A stretch of 64,000 nucleotides of DNA from Molossus alvarezi (GCA_037176705.1 CM073894.1:29652501-29716500); one strand, 5' to 3'. Counted from the first letter of the stretch, positions 45,131 to 59,295 are shown. The notes: a model not told the origin generated them from the sequence alone. Program-made: numbers and translations.

Positions 45131-47808
45131 TGTGCTGTCGGGGAAGAGGACATACTCGCACATGGGCCTGGTGCCCTAGAAGTCATACCAAGTAGATACC
45201 ATCATTATCTCATAGGAAGAATGGCCATATAGTTTATCATTCATGCTTTTGAGACTGAGAGGGCACATTACTAATAACTACTCCAGGTAAAGAGATTCAA
45301 ATCAACACTGTCCCAGGCAAACTGAGATCTAATCTCTTTGTACATTTGAAGTCCACTTCAGTAGTGGTTTGGATTACAGGAGGTGGGAATGGGGCATACA
45401 TGTCACCAACTTTAAGATGAATTTTATGTTTTATCTACCAACCACTAGGAATAAAATATTTATTATCTAAAAAAGAGACAGAGAGGAGAGAGAGAAATAA
45501 CATGCAAAGTAAAGGGATGCGTATCTTAGTTTGCCATCAATTATCTGGCTGTGAATCTGTAATTGTTCCTATAGCAAATGTTCTGTGTCCTGAGTTCCTG
45601 TTCACTGAGTATAGAGAAACAAACAAAAAAACATGGTTAAATGAAATTTGACCTGATTTTTTATGAAGAATACAGAGAAATCTCCCTTTGCCTTCCTTTT
45701 CTTGAATGACATTATTTTGACTCATCATGTTTTGCTTGTTGAGAAGTGCTTGTTATTGTTACTAAGTGACTTAAGAGATTTTAGCCATCACCATTCTGTT
45801 TAGATCAATGAGGCAAAAGCATGTGAAGGATTTACAGCTTTATTGCAAGTTTTATATGCTGGAGGTAAGGCCTACATAGACCTTACCTTGCGGACGGAGT
45901 CTGGTTTCTGCTACTGAAGCAGGCCCGCGGGCGTTCTGGTCACTGCGGGGAGTGTTGGTGAGTAAGTGCAGATGCACGCTGGTGCACTGTAATGCGATTT
46001 CTAAAATTGTTCAAACAATCCATTTACTGTTGTCATCACATCTCTTCTGATTTTCAAGTGCAAATGTGACACCACTGTTCTTATTGACAATTAAGAAAAA
46101 GTTCTGCCCCTCAGGTTTCCATCGTCAGGGATGCCTTCTTGAAGTTATGGTTACATTAAAATTCTTCCTCCAAATGAAGCCAGCTAGAAATGTTTACCAA
46201 CTTGAATTGGGCCCATCATGTTTTGTTTGCTGAATAGTGTTTTGTGATTTCACCAACATGAGAATGAGTCTCCAAACTATTTTTAAAAGTGGAGCTTTTA
46301 CTCTAAAGAAGTGCTTGCCTCATTTTCTTCATGCTACTCCAAACAAGATGTTGTTTATTACTTTGAAACACTATATGTAAACCCCAGGAATATGTTAAAT
46401 ATGATTGAAGTCTTGGCTGTCTCTAACAAATTGAAGTTTCCAGAAATTTAGCTGTGTTTAAAAACCAAAGCCATGTTTTCAGGAAAGATTTCTATTTCCA
46501 AATATGTGGTTGCCCAAACCTTTTATATTTTCATGTCAAATTCAGCTGCCAAATAACACACACTGTACCTTAGCTATAATAGAAAAACACACATAGACTT
46601 CAGATTTTAAAAAGCACTGCAAGAACAACTATGATCATGTTTCTTGAACTTATGCTATTCATATGCATATAAGTGTGATTTAGAGGAAGCTCTGGAAGGC
46701 ACCAGTCAGTTACCCTGCTACAAATTGACATGCACAGCACAAGGTTGGCACCGTGAAACAGCCGATCTGGGAAAATACAGGAATTCCTAGCCAGACCAAA
46801 ATATGAGGTCAAGGAAGTCGCTTTTATAATAATAGTGGTTATCTGTTTTAGTGTGTGATCTGGCAGTGATATGATGTTGACCATAGGCAATTATGTATAT
46901 TTCTAAACTGGTGTGTGCAAGCCCAGAGTAAGAGAAATCCCTCAGTTTGCGATAAAAGGGTATTTATTGCCCTTTTATTTCCTTCATATGCTTTACTTAA
47001 TCATTTATAAAAGTCAAATTAATAGTGAATGCCAATTGCATTTTGTGTTTTATTATGTAGTCATTCCTACACGTTTGGGATATCTATTAATATGCGCTCT
47101 TAATAGTTTTGGCACAAGTTCAATGTCAACGAATGAATGATGTACACATTTTATAGTCTTCTTAAGGGATAATAATGTGGTTCAGTGACAGTGTGTCTTG
47201 ATTTGGGGGGGTGGCTGGGTACTCTGATATGAGTCATAAGGGACAGAGACCTATTAGTTATTTTCCTCTCATCGAGTGCAATGATGCAACATTTTTGCTC
47301 CATTATAGTGCATTTTCTTAGAATGGCATTATCAGGATTAGTGTATAGATTAATGCCTATGAAACCGGTTGATTACATGGGACTATCTTTTCTTTTATCC
47401 TTTCAATGTGAAGAGTTGTATTCTATATTTTCATGTCAATGACAATGTGATGACACAGCAAAGGAGTTACGATGGCTTGTTGCACACATCGAATGTAATT
47501 TTTCTTTGCAGAAAAATGTTTACTTTAAACAACAACAAAAAAGAAAATTGCGTGTTTCAAATATCAGGTAGGCTGTGTTGGCGAGGGTAGTGATTGGCTG
47601 TTGTTTACCTACTCTATGGGCAGAACAAGGAGAATGGGATTGAACATTGGTAAAACAGGTTTAAGTTAGCCGTGCACAAGCACTTACAAGCCACTACAAT
47701 GGGTTGCAACTGTTGCCTTCTTTATTCCCTGGGACTTTGCTGTCTGCTTTCCTTACCGGGAATGGGCACAGTGCCCGTGGTGGGGCTTAGGGCACAGGGA
47801 AGGTGCTT
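45131..47808. other. Intergenic, no gene recognised
   Basis: AT-rich sequence without a recognised transposon. Between about 45900 and 46300 it has some unique, mid-GC stretches. No coding frame is convincing. Confidence 0.5.
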
Positions 47809-48010
47809 AGCCCAGCCGGTGTGGCTCAGTGGTTGAGCGTCGACCATGCACCGAGAGTTTGCCGGTTCAATTCCCAGTCAGGGCACATGCCCAGGTTGTG
47901 GGCCAAATCCCCAGTGAGGGGCATGCAGGAGGCAGCCCATCGATGTTCTCTCTCATTGATGTTTCTATCCCTCTCTCTCTCCCTTCTTCTCTCTCTAAAA
48001 TCAATAAAGG
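47809..48010 (+). mobile_element. Bat SINE, second subfamily
   Basis: The head agcccagccggtgtggctc, with CAGTGGTTGAGC as A box and CCGGTTCAATTCCC as B box, followed by gggcacatgcccaggttg and a catcgatgttctctct body ending tcaataaa, defines a different subfamily from the gccctggccgg copies. No clear target-site duplication was found. Small overlapping frames are repeat-derived. Confidence 0.9.
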
Positions 48011-51000
48011 GGGGAAATGCCATTATTAAATGAATAAAGAGAAAGCACATATTAGGGAGATGCTTATAAATGACAAAGGATTTGGTCTCAATGTAAGGTA
48101 TTTATGTTAAGGTTTAATGGAACATCAAGAAAATCAGAATTGAAAATATTGAAAAAAATCTTCCTAGAATTTTAAATTAAAACAATATGCCATATTTACC
48201 TATACAGTTTCCAAGTTTCCCTCAGACCATTTTTTTTTTTTTTTTAAGTCGTATGGCATAAGGAATGTGGGGCTATCGCACTGGGAGTGGAGGGCTGGGA
48301 GCCTCCTGGCCCCAGCACAGTTCACTGTGGGGCGGGGGCGGGGGAGTGCTTGGGAGATGAGCCGCAGAGGTCGCCTTGGAGAAGTCTCTGACGACTGAAT
48401 ATGAGATGGTAAGAGGTATGTGTCGTATCTATTTATTTCTGGAGGGTTTTTCCACTGAGTAATTTTTTAGGTGGGTGAGAGGGAATGTGGTCAGTTACAT
48501 ATTATTCCTTCTAGCATCCAGCTGGACCTCAAAAGAGGATTTTATTTGAAGATGTAAAAAAAAAAAAGGCTTTAAACAGTGAGCCAAGTGTAACCACGAG
48601 ACATTGTGGGGTTCTGAGTGTGCAGAGAAGGTATCCCTTCCATCTGCATGTGGACGGCTCACTACAAGACCAGCTAGTGTCAGATTCCAGCCAGAAAAGC
48701 CCAGGCAGCATTGCACAGAGCCCCACCCTAGGGCTGGGTTTTTGGTGGCTCATTCTCCAGGGACTTCTGTGCCAGGTCTTTGGAAGATGATATGTGTGGC
48801 TGATGCGGGCAGGGCTATCTCTTAGGCAGCGGAGGCACTTAAGAGTTTACAAGTTTCACGAGCCTAGGAAAATAGGTAAGGCCTGTTCACAATTATATTG
48901 GTGGCACATTATAAATAGTATAAAATCCAGCTTAGTAAATATAAGCAAAATACATTATGTCAGCTTCATTCATTGTCAAAGGGAGCATCATAATGATGTC
49001 GTTGCTTTTGAAATCAGTTTTTAGGTTCAACATTTCACTCTGCAAGCATTCTGCTTCATGCTTGATAATCACTTGGAAAGCATAGTCAATTATAAATTCA
49101 GCATATTACTTGAGGCCTAATATTTCAGAAACAAAATTATAAAAATTCGTTCAAAGTTTTTACAGCAAAATGATTGGTGTGGGATATGGGTACATTTTAA
49201 TCTGTTTCATATAATTGGTCTCCGGAAATAAATGGTGCATGGGGTCTGCAAAGCATTTAAATGGCCTCAAATCTGGGAGCCAGGGGGGGAATAAGAGGTT
49301 AGGTATATTTTAAAGGGTGCTAAGAGCACATTACATATAGATGCATCGCAATATTTTCTTAAAAAGTGAAGTATTCGATGAGCCCCTTACTTTCGGTGAA
49401 ATCTTGGATGGCGTGCAGACAGATAACTTGGGAAGAAACAGATCCGGTCCTTAGGACTTGTTAGCCAGTCTGGATGAGGGAAAGGTGGGGATTTGACCTC
49501 GTGTAATACTGGGCTGTGTATCTTGTGATGTGTGCTTTTATGTTAAATGCTTAAAATGGGTTTAATCTGTACAGTCAGGACAAGCGCTCATTGTTTTCCA
49601 GTTGACTACACGCCTTTGGTGTAACTCGTGAGTTGGGAAGGGAGATGACGATGTAGTTTCAGTTAGAGAGCGGTGCGTGAAGGCGCAGCTCTGTCTGGTA
49701 GGGAGTTATTTCTTAGCGTGCTTTGAACTTTGCTCGATAATGTGAAGTGATGATTTTAAAGTGTGTTTTATTTCTTACCTGACCACACTGTTTGCACATC
49801 AACAGATAAGAACGCATGGGTGCTTCTGTTTCAGGCTGCGCCTAATTATGTTTTCAACATTCTAAAGGGCTATATGTGTAATTTGGTGAGTCCTTCAATG
49901 CACGAACAATGGAACGTTTTTAATTAATCTAGTTGTCTAGTGTTTAGATAGAATAAATAGCTCAGTTTTTTATTTCATTATCTTGTATTCTTAACACTCA
50001 AGTGAACGTACGTAATGATAGTTTTAAGGTCCATTTTATCAATGTGCACACATTGGGGAGGTAATATTTCTATAGGGGTTTTAGCTTTCACACCTTACTC
50101 TGTTTTTCTTTCACACAACATCATGAAGCATTTGTTGCAGGTATGAATTTCATTCTTGATAGATGAGACAACTGAAGGCCAGGGCTAATGAAATGAATTG
50201 CAAGGCCACGGTTTTTAGTTAATCCCCAAAGAGGGGCTGCTCCGCAGATTTCCAGATGAACTCTCCCACAGCCTTTTATGAAAAAAAGGCAGGATGTAGA
50301 GTTTGAGTCATTAGTTCTCCAGCTCCACGCTCTTTCCTTGAGTTGTTCCAGTTAAGAGCATCTTCAGGTAGAAGCTAACTCATGCGCTTCCTTAGGAAGT
50401 TGCTCTGTGTGTCTTGTCACCTGAGTTTCCCATGTCATAAAGACATAATAATTACTAATAAGTATTTGTTAACTCAATGAATGAGTGAATAAATCAATGG
50501 GAGTGATGGTTCCCAACAGGGGTTTGCCAGTGGCGACTGGGGCTCTCTGCAAAGCTCCAGAACAGTGGGCCTCTATCTGACCAATGAACGGACACTACCT
50601 ATGAGTGCACCACTATCAAAATGTCTCTCTTGGCCTGGCTTTGCCTGCTCTGCCCACTTCACTCATTCTCCTCTGGACAGCTTCGATGAGGGTCTTGTAC
50701 AGAAGCTACCAGTTTTGATCTGTTCCTCTGCATCAGAAGAGGTTAGAAAGCGTGAATCCTGTTAGGATACATGACGTAAGTGGAAGGGAGATAAACAACT
50801 CCCAGTGGAGATGGCATGGGTATTGTAGCAAACGTGTGCAAGGAGTTAGCATTAGTGTTGTGCAGCAGGACCTGCACACTGGCTCAGCATCCCTCCCATT
50901 CGGCACAATCCTCTGCTTCCTTCTGTCCTTTTCCTGAGACAAGTAGCATACTATTTCCAAAGAGTGGCCATGACTGAATCTCTGCACTTGCACTGACAAT

Positions 51001-52437
51001 GGTGGTGCAATAAACAGTGCTATGCAATGCACTGCTCTGAGTGCTGGGAGCTGTTAAGGCTACCATTCGTTGCTCTATACCATGCTTTCCTGAGGAGGGC
51101 CACAGGGACAATTTTTTTCTCGTCTCATAACCAGGAATAATTGTATCTCTCCTGAGCAAAGGGGTTGCTCTTTGTTTTGAGGACACTGCAATTTATGTAA
51201 TGGATCATGTTTCCCTCTTCAGGTAGCCTCTCTGAATGCTCAGATTTGAATTTACAGATTACCTCTAGTTAAGTATATAAAACTTCCTGGCAAGAATTTT
51301 GTCTTTCTTAATTTTGTTATATTTTTCATTAAGACTCATTTTATTCACCTATTTTAAATTTAGTTCATCTTATTGTATCAGGTGTGTGTGTTTTAATAAA
51401 CCAATTTAAATACTTTGGGGAAAAAGCAGGGTATAAAGACCTAAAAGTAAACATCAGTGTGTTCACGGAACACCTTCATTTTACCCTATATCAACATCAA
51501 TACACCACTGTCTAGTGTCATAATCCCTTTTGGATTCTTTTTTGTTTTTTATTTTAGGTACAAATTTGACCATTGTATTAAAAGTAAGGTATTAATAGCT
51601 GATTTCTGCAGCTGCTAAGCTAAATTACTTAATCCTTTTTATTTATAAGAAGAGTAATGATATTTATTTTTTGTGAAGATTGGGGAAATTGTATGGAATA
51701 TTATATGTAAAGTATCTAGTATCTTCTCTGACACATAGTAGCCACCCCACCCCCCCCCCCTTTAAACAGCTTCATAAGTGGAAAATACATTGAACTTGGA
51801 GTTTAAAGTCTCTTTTTCCCTCATTAGCTTATGACCTTGGACAAATCATTTTACTTCTTTGGACCACATTTTTTTTCTTCTGTGTAATTTTATGGCATGG
51901 TCGTAGAGTTTAGGATTCTAGCTTTGGTATTCTTGGATTCTCAGACTGGCTCTGAGTGATATGTGAGAGAGTGTTCTCACTCAGAATGGCATGAATATGT
52001 TCACCTGGGCACAGAGAGGTCTCAGGGAAGGAATACTGGTCTGAAGCAGGGAAATGAACAGGCTCATTGGACTGAACTTTTATATTCTTCGCTGGTGTTG
52101 ATTGTGGTATTCACAAGAGGAGTAGTGTCTTCTGGAATACCCTGAGTTGCTAATGGTTATAGTCCTGAACTCAAGTAGGTTCAAAAATACACGTCATTAT
52201 GAAAGCTGCTTTCTGTAGACAGTGGTCTGTAACCTGGTTGCTTGGTAAATACCTGAGAGGTCGCAGTGGAACAAAGAGACCTGCCGCTGCTGGTCAATGG
52301 CCATGTTGGCCAATGATCACATACGGTTCAATCATGGAGTCAATCAAAACAAGTGTCTGTGTACAAGATATGGTTTCTATTCAGGAACTATTGGGTAATA
52401 GGAGACCAATAGGAGAACAAGAGTGAACTCATTTATC
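48011..52437. other. Intergenic, mostly unique
   Basis: There is a faint MIR-complement relic near 50105-50230, a G-rich patch near 48330-48345, and homopolymer runs near 48232-48245 and 51750-51760. The region 50500-51190 has higher GC and could be a decayed repeat that I cannot name. No gene was recognised. Confidence 0.5.
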
Positions 52438-52451
52438 AAAAAATAGATAAA

Positions 52452-52704
52452 GGGCTCTGGCCGGTTTGGCTCAGCAGTTGGAGCATCGGCCTGTGGTCCA
52501 GAGAGACCGGGGTTCAGTTCCCGCTAAGGGCACATACCTCGGTTGCAGTTAGTTCCCGGCCCTGGTTGGGTTGTGTGGATGGCAGCCACTCGATGTGTCT
52601 TTCTCATGTCGATGTTTCTCTCTCTCTCTCTTTCTCTCTCTCCCTCTCACTCTATCTGAACAAAAAATGGAAAAATGTCCTCGGATGAGGATAAAAAAAA
52701 GAAA
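52452..52704 (+). mobile_element. VES-type SINE with perfect 14-bp duplication
   Basis: Plus-oriented copy; aaaaaatagataaa occurs exactly at 52438-52451 and again at 52705-52718. The head, boxes, (TC)n body and gaggat-A tail are all present. Confidence 0.95.
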
Positions 52705-52794
52705 AAAAAATAGATAAATGAAGAGTTTGTAATAGATGATATAGAAGAATGATCTATACTGAAATGAAGCTACACTCATAACAGCTAATCAAGA

Positions 52795-52985
52795 TGCAGG
52801 GGAGCTTTGTGGTTAAGAGCACAGCATTTTTTAGTCTGTGGTTCTGGCCAAGTTATTTAATCTCTCAAAGCCTCAGTTTCCTCATATCTCAGAGGGATAT
52901 TGATACTCACCTCATATGGTTGTTCTAAGGAGATCATATAAATGCCAAGATAGTGTTAAGAATACTCACATTGTCGTTCAATAGA
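52795..52985 (+). mobile_element. MIR relic
   Basis: Clear MIR sense order: gtggttaagagcacagcatt, ccaagttatttaatctctca, agcctcagtttcctcatatc and acctcatatggttgttctaa. It lies about 80 bases from a young SINE. Confidence 0.82.
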
Positions 52986-53280
52986 GCTCCAGAACTTTGT
53001 CATCTTGCAAAATCTGAAACTCTATACCCATGAAACAATAACTCCATGTTTCCTCCTCCCCCTAATTCAGTTTTTAAGTGGGGCATGTAGATGTTTTGTG
53101 ATTACAGTTTGATGAGGCCAGAGGTCATTTCAGTGAATTGAAATTGTAGGGTACTGTATACTTACTTGAAACTATGAACAATTGGCAGGAATAAGTGTTC
53201 ATAGGGTATTTGTTGAACTGTAGGATAGTACTTAATGGGACACCTGCAGTCCTTGAAAGGCAGGTATCACTCATAGTTTT

Positions 53281-53486
53281 TTTTTTTTTTTCTTTATTGA
53301 TTTTTAGAGAGACAGGGAGGCAGAGGGAGAGAGAGATAGAAACATCGATGAGAGAGAACAGTGACTGGCCGCCTCCTGCATGACCTCACTGCGGATCAGT
53401 GGGCATGTGCCTGACCGGGAATCGAACGGGCGACCTCTTGATGCATAGGTCGATGCTCAACCACTGAGCCACACCAGCCGGGCTCG
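53281..53486 (-). mobile_element. Bat SINE, second subfamily, minus strand
   Basis: The minus strand reads agcccggctggtgtggctc, then B-box-like GGTTCGATTCCCGG-type sequence and a cgatgtttct-(CT)n body ending in an A tail (plus-strand T run from 53281). The 11-bp ctcatagtttt is repeated on both sides (53270-53280 and 53487-53497). It belongs with the 47.8 kb copy. Confidence 0.93.
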
Positions 53487-53497
53487 CTCATAGTTTT

Positions 53498-55349
53498 GAG
53501 TAGAAAGGTTTACAATAAAAATCAAAACCAGAAATAGAATAAGGCAGAAAACCTTGATAAGGAAGCAAGATAACTTTTGAAATATGTAAATAACTGATAG
53601 AAATTGTGAAATTATTTTCCATTGAGATATTAGAAAGGAAAATATTCACCTCAACATTGTGACTTAATTGAGGTGCTGCCAGCATGCAAGGGATTTGTAC
53701 CAGGCCCTCAACTAACCCCTTTCCAAGACTTCTCAAAGCTGCGGCTGAGGATTCTCGTATGGCCACAGTACAAGGCAAAATCCAGAAGGAGGTGATGCTG
53801 AAATGTGGGTGGTGGTATCTCATAGCCTTCCTTTGTTTAACTGAAAACATTTAAAAAATGTTCAGGGTCCTGGTTGGGAAACGAACATCATGGAAGAGGT
53901 CTGAGTGGCAGAGAGAGTGAGGTCTTGACACTTTGGTGCAGTTCTCCAGCACTTATTTAAAGAGTTCAGATGATGAGATGCTATCTTACTGGCTGCCATC
54001 ATTATCTCCACAGCTACCGTGCACTAATATGACGGCCAAGCATGACAGGATGATAATGATAACGATGGTGCTGATGTGATGGTAAGGATGAGTAGAGTGG
54101 TCATCAGAACTCCCGGATGTTCCACCTTCCCATCAGCTCTCTGTCTGATGTCTCAAAATTCAAAAACTCAAGGTTTGATGATACTTTGCAAAACCTCTAT
54201 AGAGTTAAATTTGTAGACCTTATTACCTAGAGTCACTTAAGACTTGTTCTAGTGTTTTTCAGGTATATTTTACATTAAACAGGTTTTTATGTGTCAGTCT
54301 GGGAACTTAATTATCATTTATAAACTTGTTTCCTTGCTAAAAATGTATTTTGAGTCCAAAACAAATAAATTAAAATTTTCAAGGAAATACCCTTTTTAAG
54401 TAGGAAATTGTTTCAATTTGTTCTTGTAATTCTATATGAGCATTTAATAAAATATTTAATTTGGTTTTGGAATGAAAGCTAAAGCTTAATTTTAATAATG
54501 GAGAACAGTAAGGGTAGCTAAAAAAATGAACACTATTGCATATAATTAAATACAAAGTCATTCATATTTAGTTATTTGACTTTGAAATATAGGGTAAGAG
54601 TTTTTAAACTTGAATTGCATTTTATAATGATGCTTTTCTTATTTTGATATTAACATGAATTTATGTCTCTAAACTCACATGTTTTGCCTACTCTGGGCTT
54701 ATTCTGAGTGGTGGTGAGAATTAATCTAAAATTTAAAATATGTTTTAAGCAATGTACAAATTAGTTGATCAAAATACAAATAATCAAGTACAGATGGTGT
54801 TAATACTACTTGGGTAGTGATGGACTATAGGAAAATGTAATGGAAAAGAATAAGCGATGACAGTGAGTTATTTAACTAAACCTGGCTGCCAGTAGACTCT
54901 GAGAGTTATTTTTCTTTAAGGTCATTCCTACAGTGGAGTATGCAGCGATAACCCCAGCTTCAATGATAACATATTGGCATATGAAGAAAACCATATGCTA
55001 CGTCTTTTACCTCCTTAATTGCTTGAATTGATTAGCTGCATTGGTCCCTAGACTTTCTCAAAACCCCATCTGATTCTCTCCCCTCTTTTAGTTGATGGGG
55101 ACCACCTTCCTGGTTGGAGGAAAACTGTTGTTAAGACAAGAGAATATGGGTGGCTACCCTCCTCTACGGGGACCTACATCAGAGTTAATACAGTGGGCAT
55201 ACCTTTTAAGAACTGTCATCTACAACTTGGGGGACATTAAACAATGTGGAAAGGGTCCAGGAAACAGGAGAGTTGGCACAGAATTAGAACCCTAGGCACC
55301 TTGTGGTTAGGGTTAAGGAAAGTATAATGATTGTATCAATATTTACCAG
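53498..55349. other. Intergenic, AT-rich, no gene recognised
   Basis: Very AT-rich DNA with no clear repeat family. The minus-strand frame 53488-53850 begins inside the neighbouring SINE duplication area and shows no domain. Confidence 0.5.
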
Positions 55350-55600
55350 TAATTAAATGCTTTCCACATGCCAGGTGCTATATGGCATTATCTTGTTTAA
55401 TCTTTACAAAACCTTATAAGGTAAATCAAATTAATCCCATTTTGAAATAAAAAAAAAAAGAAAACAACAAACCTCAGAGATTTAGAGAAGTTAAATGATC
55501 TTCCTCAAACTTATGCAGATGGTAAAATGGACCTGAAATTCAGTTCAAGATCGGCTGACACTGAAGCAAGTGTGTCAATCATTCTGCTAGTGCTTGCTGG
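55350..55600 (-). mobile_element. MIR relic, minus strand
   Basis: The plus strand shows ccacatgccaggtgctatat, aatcccattttgaaat with an A-rich insertion, and tttagagaagttaaatgatc, matching the MIR complement. Confidence 0.7.
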
Positions 55601-57059
55601 TGGTGGGGATGTGGGACGTGGCTGGCGTTCTTTGGGTGACCATTTTGTTCAGTTATTGCTAATTAGTTACATTTGAAGTTCTTTATAGTTCTTCAGTCTG
55701 TTTCCTTCCTCTTTTCCACCTCTGGTTATTTTCTTCCCCCTTCTCTGTGGCTCTCAGGTTGGAAGCAAAGGCTGTGATTCCTGCCCATTCTCTCCCCACA
55801 TCACAAAACCTGGGTCATTTAGGACAGAGGAGCCAGAAATATGGTGACCGGTCAGTTTCTCTTTCTACGCACTTTAGTTCAGCCATCAGGACAAATTTAG
55901 ATTAGGCATACTCAAGGATATCCACGAGTAATAACTATAAGCTTTGTCATAGATAACTGTATTGGGTGTGTTTAAATGTACGACTCTGTTTTTCTATTAT
56001 TATGTGATATTTCATGTTGACTTGTCAAACTGAAAAATACCCATATTGATTTTGCAGAAAGCTTCACATGTGAGATAAATGCACTCAAAGACTCCTTGCA
56101 AGTAGCTCTTCGGAGCTTCAGATGTGAAATGGATCATTCCTCAATCTGTAATAGACCCTTCTGTGAAGCTCTTCAATCAAACCTGAGAATTCAAGGTGAA
56201 ATTGAGGGGAGGATGGGAAACCCCCAGAGGGAAATTTGAGTGAACTCGCTGAGAGAGAAACCTGGGGTATTTGCTGCCTCTTTTTTTCAGTTCTTTTCTC
56301 CAGCACGGGAAGGCTGTCAATCATTGTGGGACCTTACGCGCTGTATGTGTTATACCTGGGAACAACGAGGCAAGCTGTAGAGAGTGTCATGTGCACTTTT
56401 GATGTCTTTCCATTTGTCATTTTCTTTTTCTGACAACCGCTGGGTTATTTTTCAAGTGGCTATTTCATAGAGACTTATTATTAAAGTTTCCCTTTCCACC
56501 AAATTAAAGTATTTATATTGTTGTGTCCGATAGAATAATTTTTTTTATCTATTGAGAAAAACATAAACAGTCTTTTGAAGAAGTTAGTGATGTATGATAA
56601 CTACTTTAGTTTGAAAGAATTGTCAGTTTGTTAAGTAATGATCCTAGTAAGCACATCTTATTTAGGAATCATGTTTGTAGATCACGTAATGACTTTTAAT
56701 TAGTTTGTTCCCAGTAAAGCAATAAGACAGAGTTACCTCTAGTAAGGAAAACACCATTCTTCTGAAATTAGTTTTCATGTTACATTTCTTATTTATGTGG
56801 GAGCACATTTTCAGTTGGACATTTCCAGGTTAATTAAAAAAAACCCAAACCTCTAGCATTTTCAATGGGCTATTTAGTTTGGGGGAGCAGTGAATCCTGA
56901 CACCAAACTAGGTAATAAAAACTATGCTTTGGAATTTATGTTCTGATATAGAATATGTTTGATAATAGTTTTTTGATGCTCAAGCTGCTATGAAATGATT
57001 GCTATCCCATGACTGTGTCATAGTTTTCCTAAGCCATGGAGACAGTGTTGTTTGTAAAG

Positions 57060-57660
57060 CTCACATATTAGTATAATCTTAAGAGCATATTAATTGCCCG
57101 GGAGGTTTATATATTTGCTCTGCACATGTGATTAGAGATCACGGCAGTTTATACAGCATAATTTCAGAGATGGAGAAAATGACTATTGTAATACTTGCTA
57201 CTCTCCGTTTCCTCTACAGCAATGCCCTTACACCTTTCTTTTTCAGGCGTTTTGTAGCATCCTAAACAGAAGGATATTGAAGGGAGCTGATTCTGCTTTG
57301 ATCCCTGTGCTTGTTGTCAAAGCGCTTGGGATTGAAGAGACTGTTGGCTACAATTGACTGTGACAATTAGGAGATGATCAGAGCCCTAGAGTGCAGCACT
57401 TAAAGGGTAATTTACATGTCAGTTTGTCGAATAAAAAAAAAGATATTCAGCGAAGGTTTTTTTTCCCCCTCAGAGCCTTGTAAACTGCAATTTGTGCTCT
57501 GGTAAGAAAAACCTGGCAGAGGAGTTAGGGTAGCCATTACCATTTGAAAAGAAGCAATCATAAGGCCGCTGCTGAGCCCTTTGTCCACTAAAAATGCTGA
57601 TTTTCAGGCAGTCAGTGAAAAAGTGGAACCTTCGCTAAATAAAACCTTGAGCTAGGTAAC
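57060..57660. promoter_or_regulatory. Candidate distal enhancer-like conserved element
   Basis: A repeat-free block about 43 kb upstream of exon 1 with many developmental motifs: TCF/LEF-like CTTTGATC near 57296, SOX-like CTTTGTCC near 57580, AATTAG/TAATTT homeobox cores and a CAATTGACTGTGACAATT inverted pair near 57352. Its texture differs from neighbouring relic-filled DNA. Conservation and activity are untested; this is inference. Confidence 0.27.
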
Positions 57661-58371
57661 TACCGCCCCCACCCCCCCTTAGTGGCTTCTTGATGTTGGT
57701 TAAAGGTGCTTTAAAAAATGTATCTTAAATCCTACACTTACTATCATTGTAATATTGTTATTGGTCATGAATGTCCTTTCCTAAAAAAAAATCATAAAAG
57801 GATGCATTGGGGAAGCGGTAGGTGGAACACCAACAGTCCATTGAAAGGGCTAAAGCTGGCTATCGGATGTATCTTATTCTTTTCCCTTTTGTACATCATC
57901 ACATTTTCCCTCGCGTCATCCTTTGCACCATGCTATTCCCTGTACTGTATCAGTGTGCTCCTAGGTCTTCCCATTTTATTTATACTCCAGTTTTAAAGTG
58001 GGAACTGTATTTCTAACCTTTACATGTTTAGCCTATTTGGGTACAGTTAGCTAAGTTCTTCCCAGTTATTATGAATAAAGCTGCTATAAATATTACACAT
58101 AATGTAGGTTCCGTCCACGATGTGCTATACACACGCGGTCATCCCTCTACCTTTCTATCAGGTAACCGACATACACAAGTCAAAAAACTAGCTAGAAAGC
58201 TAAACGAGGATAATACTAGTAAATATATGGTTAAAGCAGTGACACAGCATCCACGGAATTGTGAAATAGAATAGGACAAATTAGTTATTTCAAAACTTTT
58301 TGAGCCCCAACCCTGCCATATAGTTGCAAGATTTTCATTTGGATAATTGTCCGAAAAAGAGACAGAGATAG

Positions 58372-58593
58372 GCCCTGGCCAGTTTGGCTCAGCGGTTAGA
58401 GCGTCGGCCTGCGGACTGGGGAGTCCAGGTTTGGTTCCCTCTAAGGGCACATGCTTTGGTTGCAGTTAGTCCCCAGCCCCGGTTGGGGTTGTGCAGGTGG
58501 CAACCAATCAATGTGTCTCTCTCATGTTGAAGTTTCTCTCTCTCTCTTCCTTTCTCCCTCCCGTTATATCTGAAGATAAAAAAAAGAGAGAGA
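58372..58593 (+). mobile_element. VES-type SINE with 13-bp duplication
   Basis: Plus-oriented copy ending tatctgaagataaaa, like the 28.4 kb copy. The flanks gagacagagatag (58359-58371) and gagacagaggtag (58594-58606) form a 13-bp duplication with one mismatch. Confidence 0.94.
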
Positions 58594-58941
58594 GAGACAG
58601 AGGTAGTGTATCCACACAGCCATCCTGTCCGGACATATGTAAATTAGTTGTGTGTGTAGATTCAGAGAGGCACATGAACTTTCAATAGCAGACACACCTT
58701 ACATTCCATTTGGGGGATGCTGACTATGGTCAAGGGCATTTGAGAGAGGCAGCAGAGGGTTAGAGACTCGTTTGTCTTTATCCTAACATGTCAGCCTTTA
58801 CTGATGAGAGCAAGAGCATGCTCGGCTTTCAGAAGCCCATTTCTGCTCTCTCGTGTCCTTCACCTGGATACTGTGTGTCTGGAGACACTCACTACTTCCA
58901 ACCCAGAGGGCTTTACTTCTCTTCATCTGGGTCTAATGCCA

Positions 58942-58970
58942 TAACAACAACAACAACAACAACAACAACA
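58942..58970. repeat. (ACA)n trinucleotide repeat
   Basis: About nine units of an ACA/CAA trinucleotide. The polythreonine frame over it is not a gene. Confidence 0.95.
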
Positions 58971-59259
58971 TTTTCTTTCAAGGGATGCCTTGTGAAAGGA
59001 GATGCCATCTATTTTTAGGGGTTTCTCAAAATCACAGTAGTCAATGGGGCACCTGGTTGAGAGAGACAGTGATTCTAAAACAGGTGTGGATGCCTCTGAT
59101 TGCTTTGCAGGGAGGCCGGGAGCTTCTTAATAAAGCTTATAACTCTCTAGTGTTCCTTATGTTCATGTCCCCCGCCCCACTGAAAAGAAGGACTCACAAC
59201 CCAGAAAAAATATAAGAATGAGTAACTGAATAGGTTATTCCGTGCAAAGAGGATACTGA

Positions 59260-59295
59260 GAGAGGGAGTCGGAGAGGGAGTCAGAGAGGGAGGTC
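59260..59295. repeat. 12-bp tandem repeat, 3 copies
   Basis: The unit gagagggagtcg is repeated three times in 12-base register with small changes at the unit ends. Confidence 0.8.
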
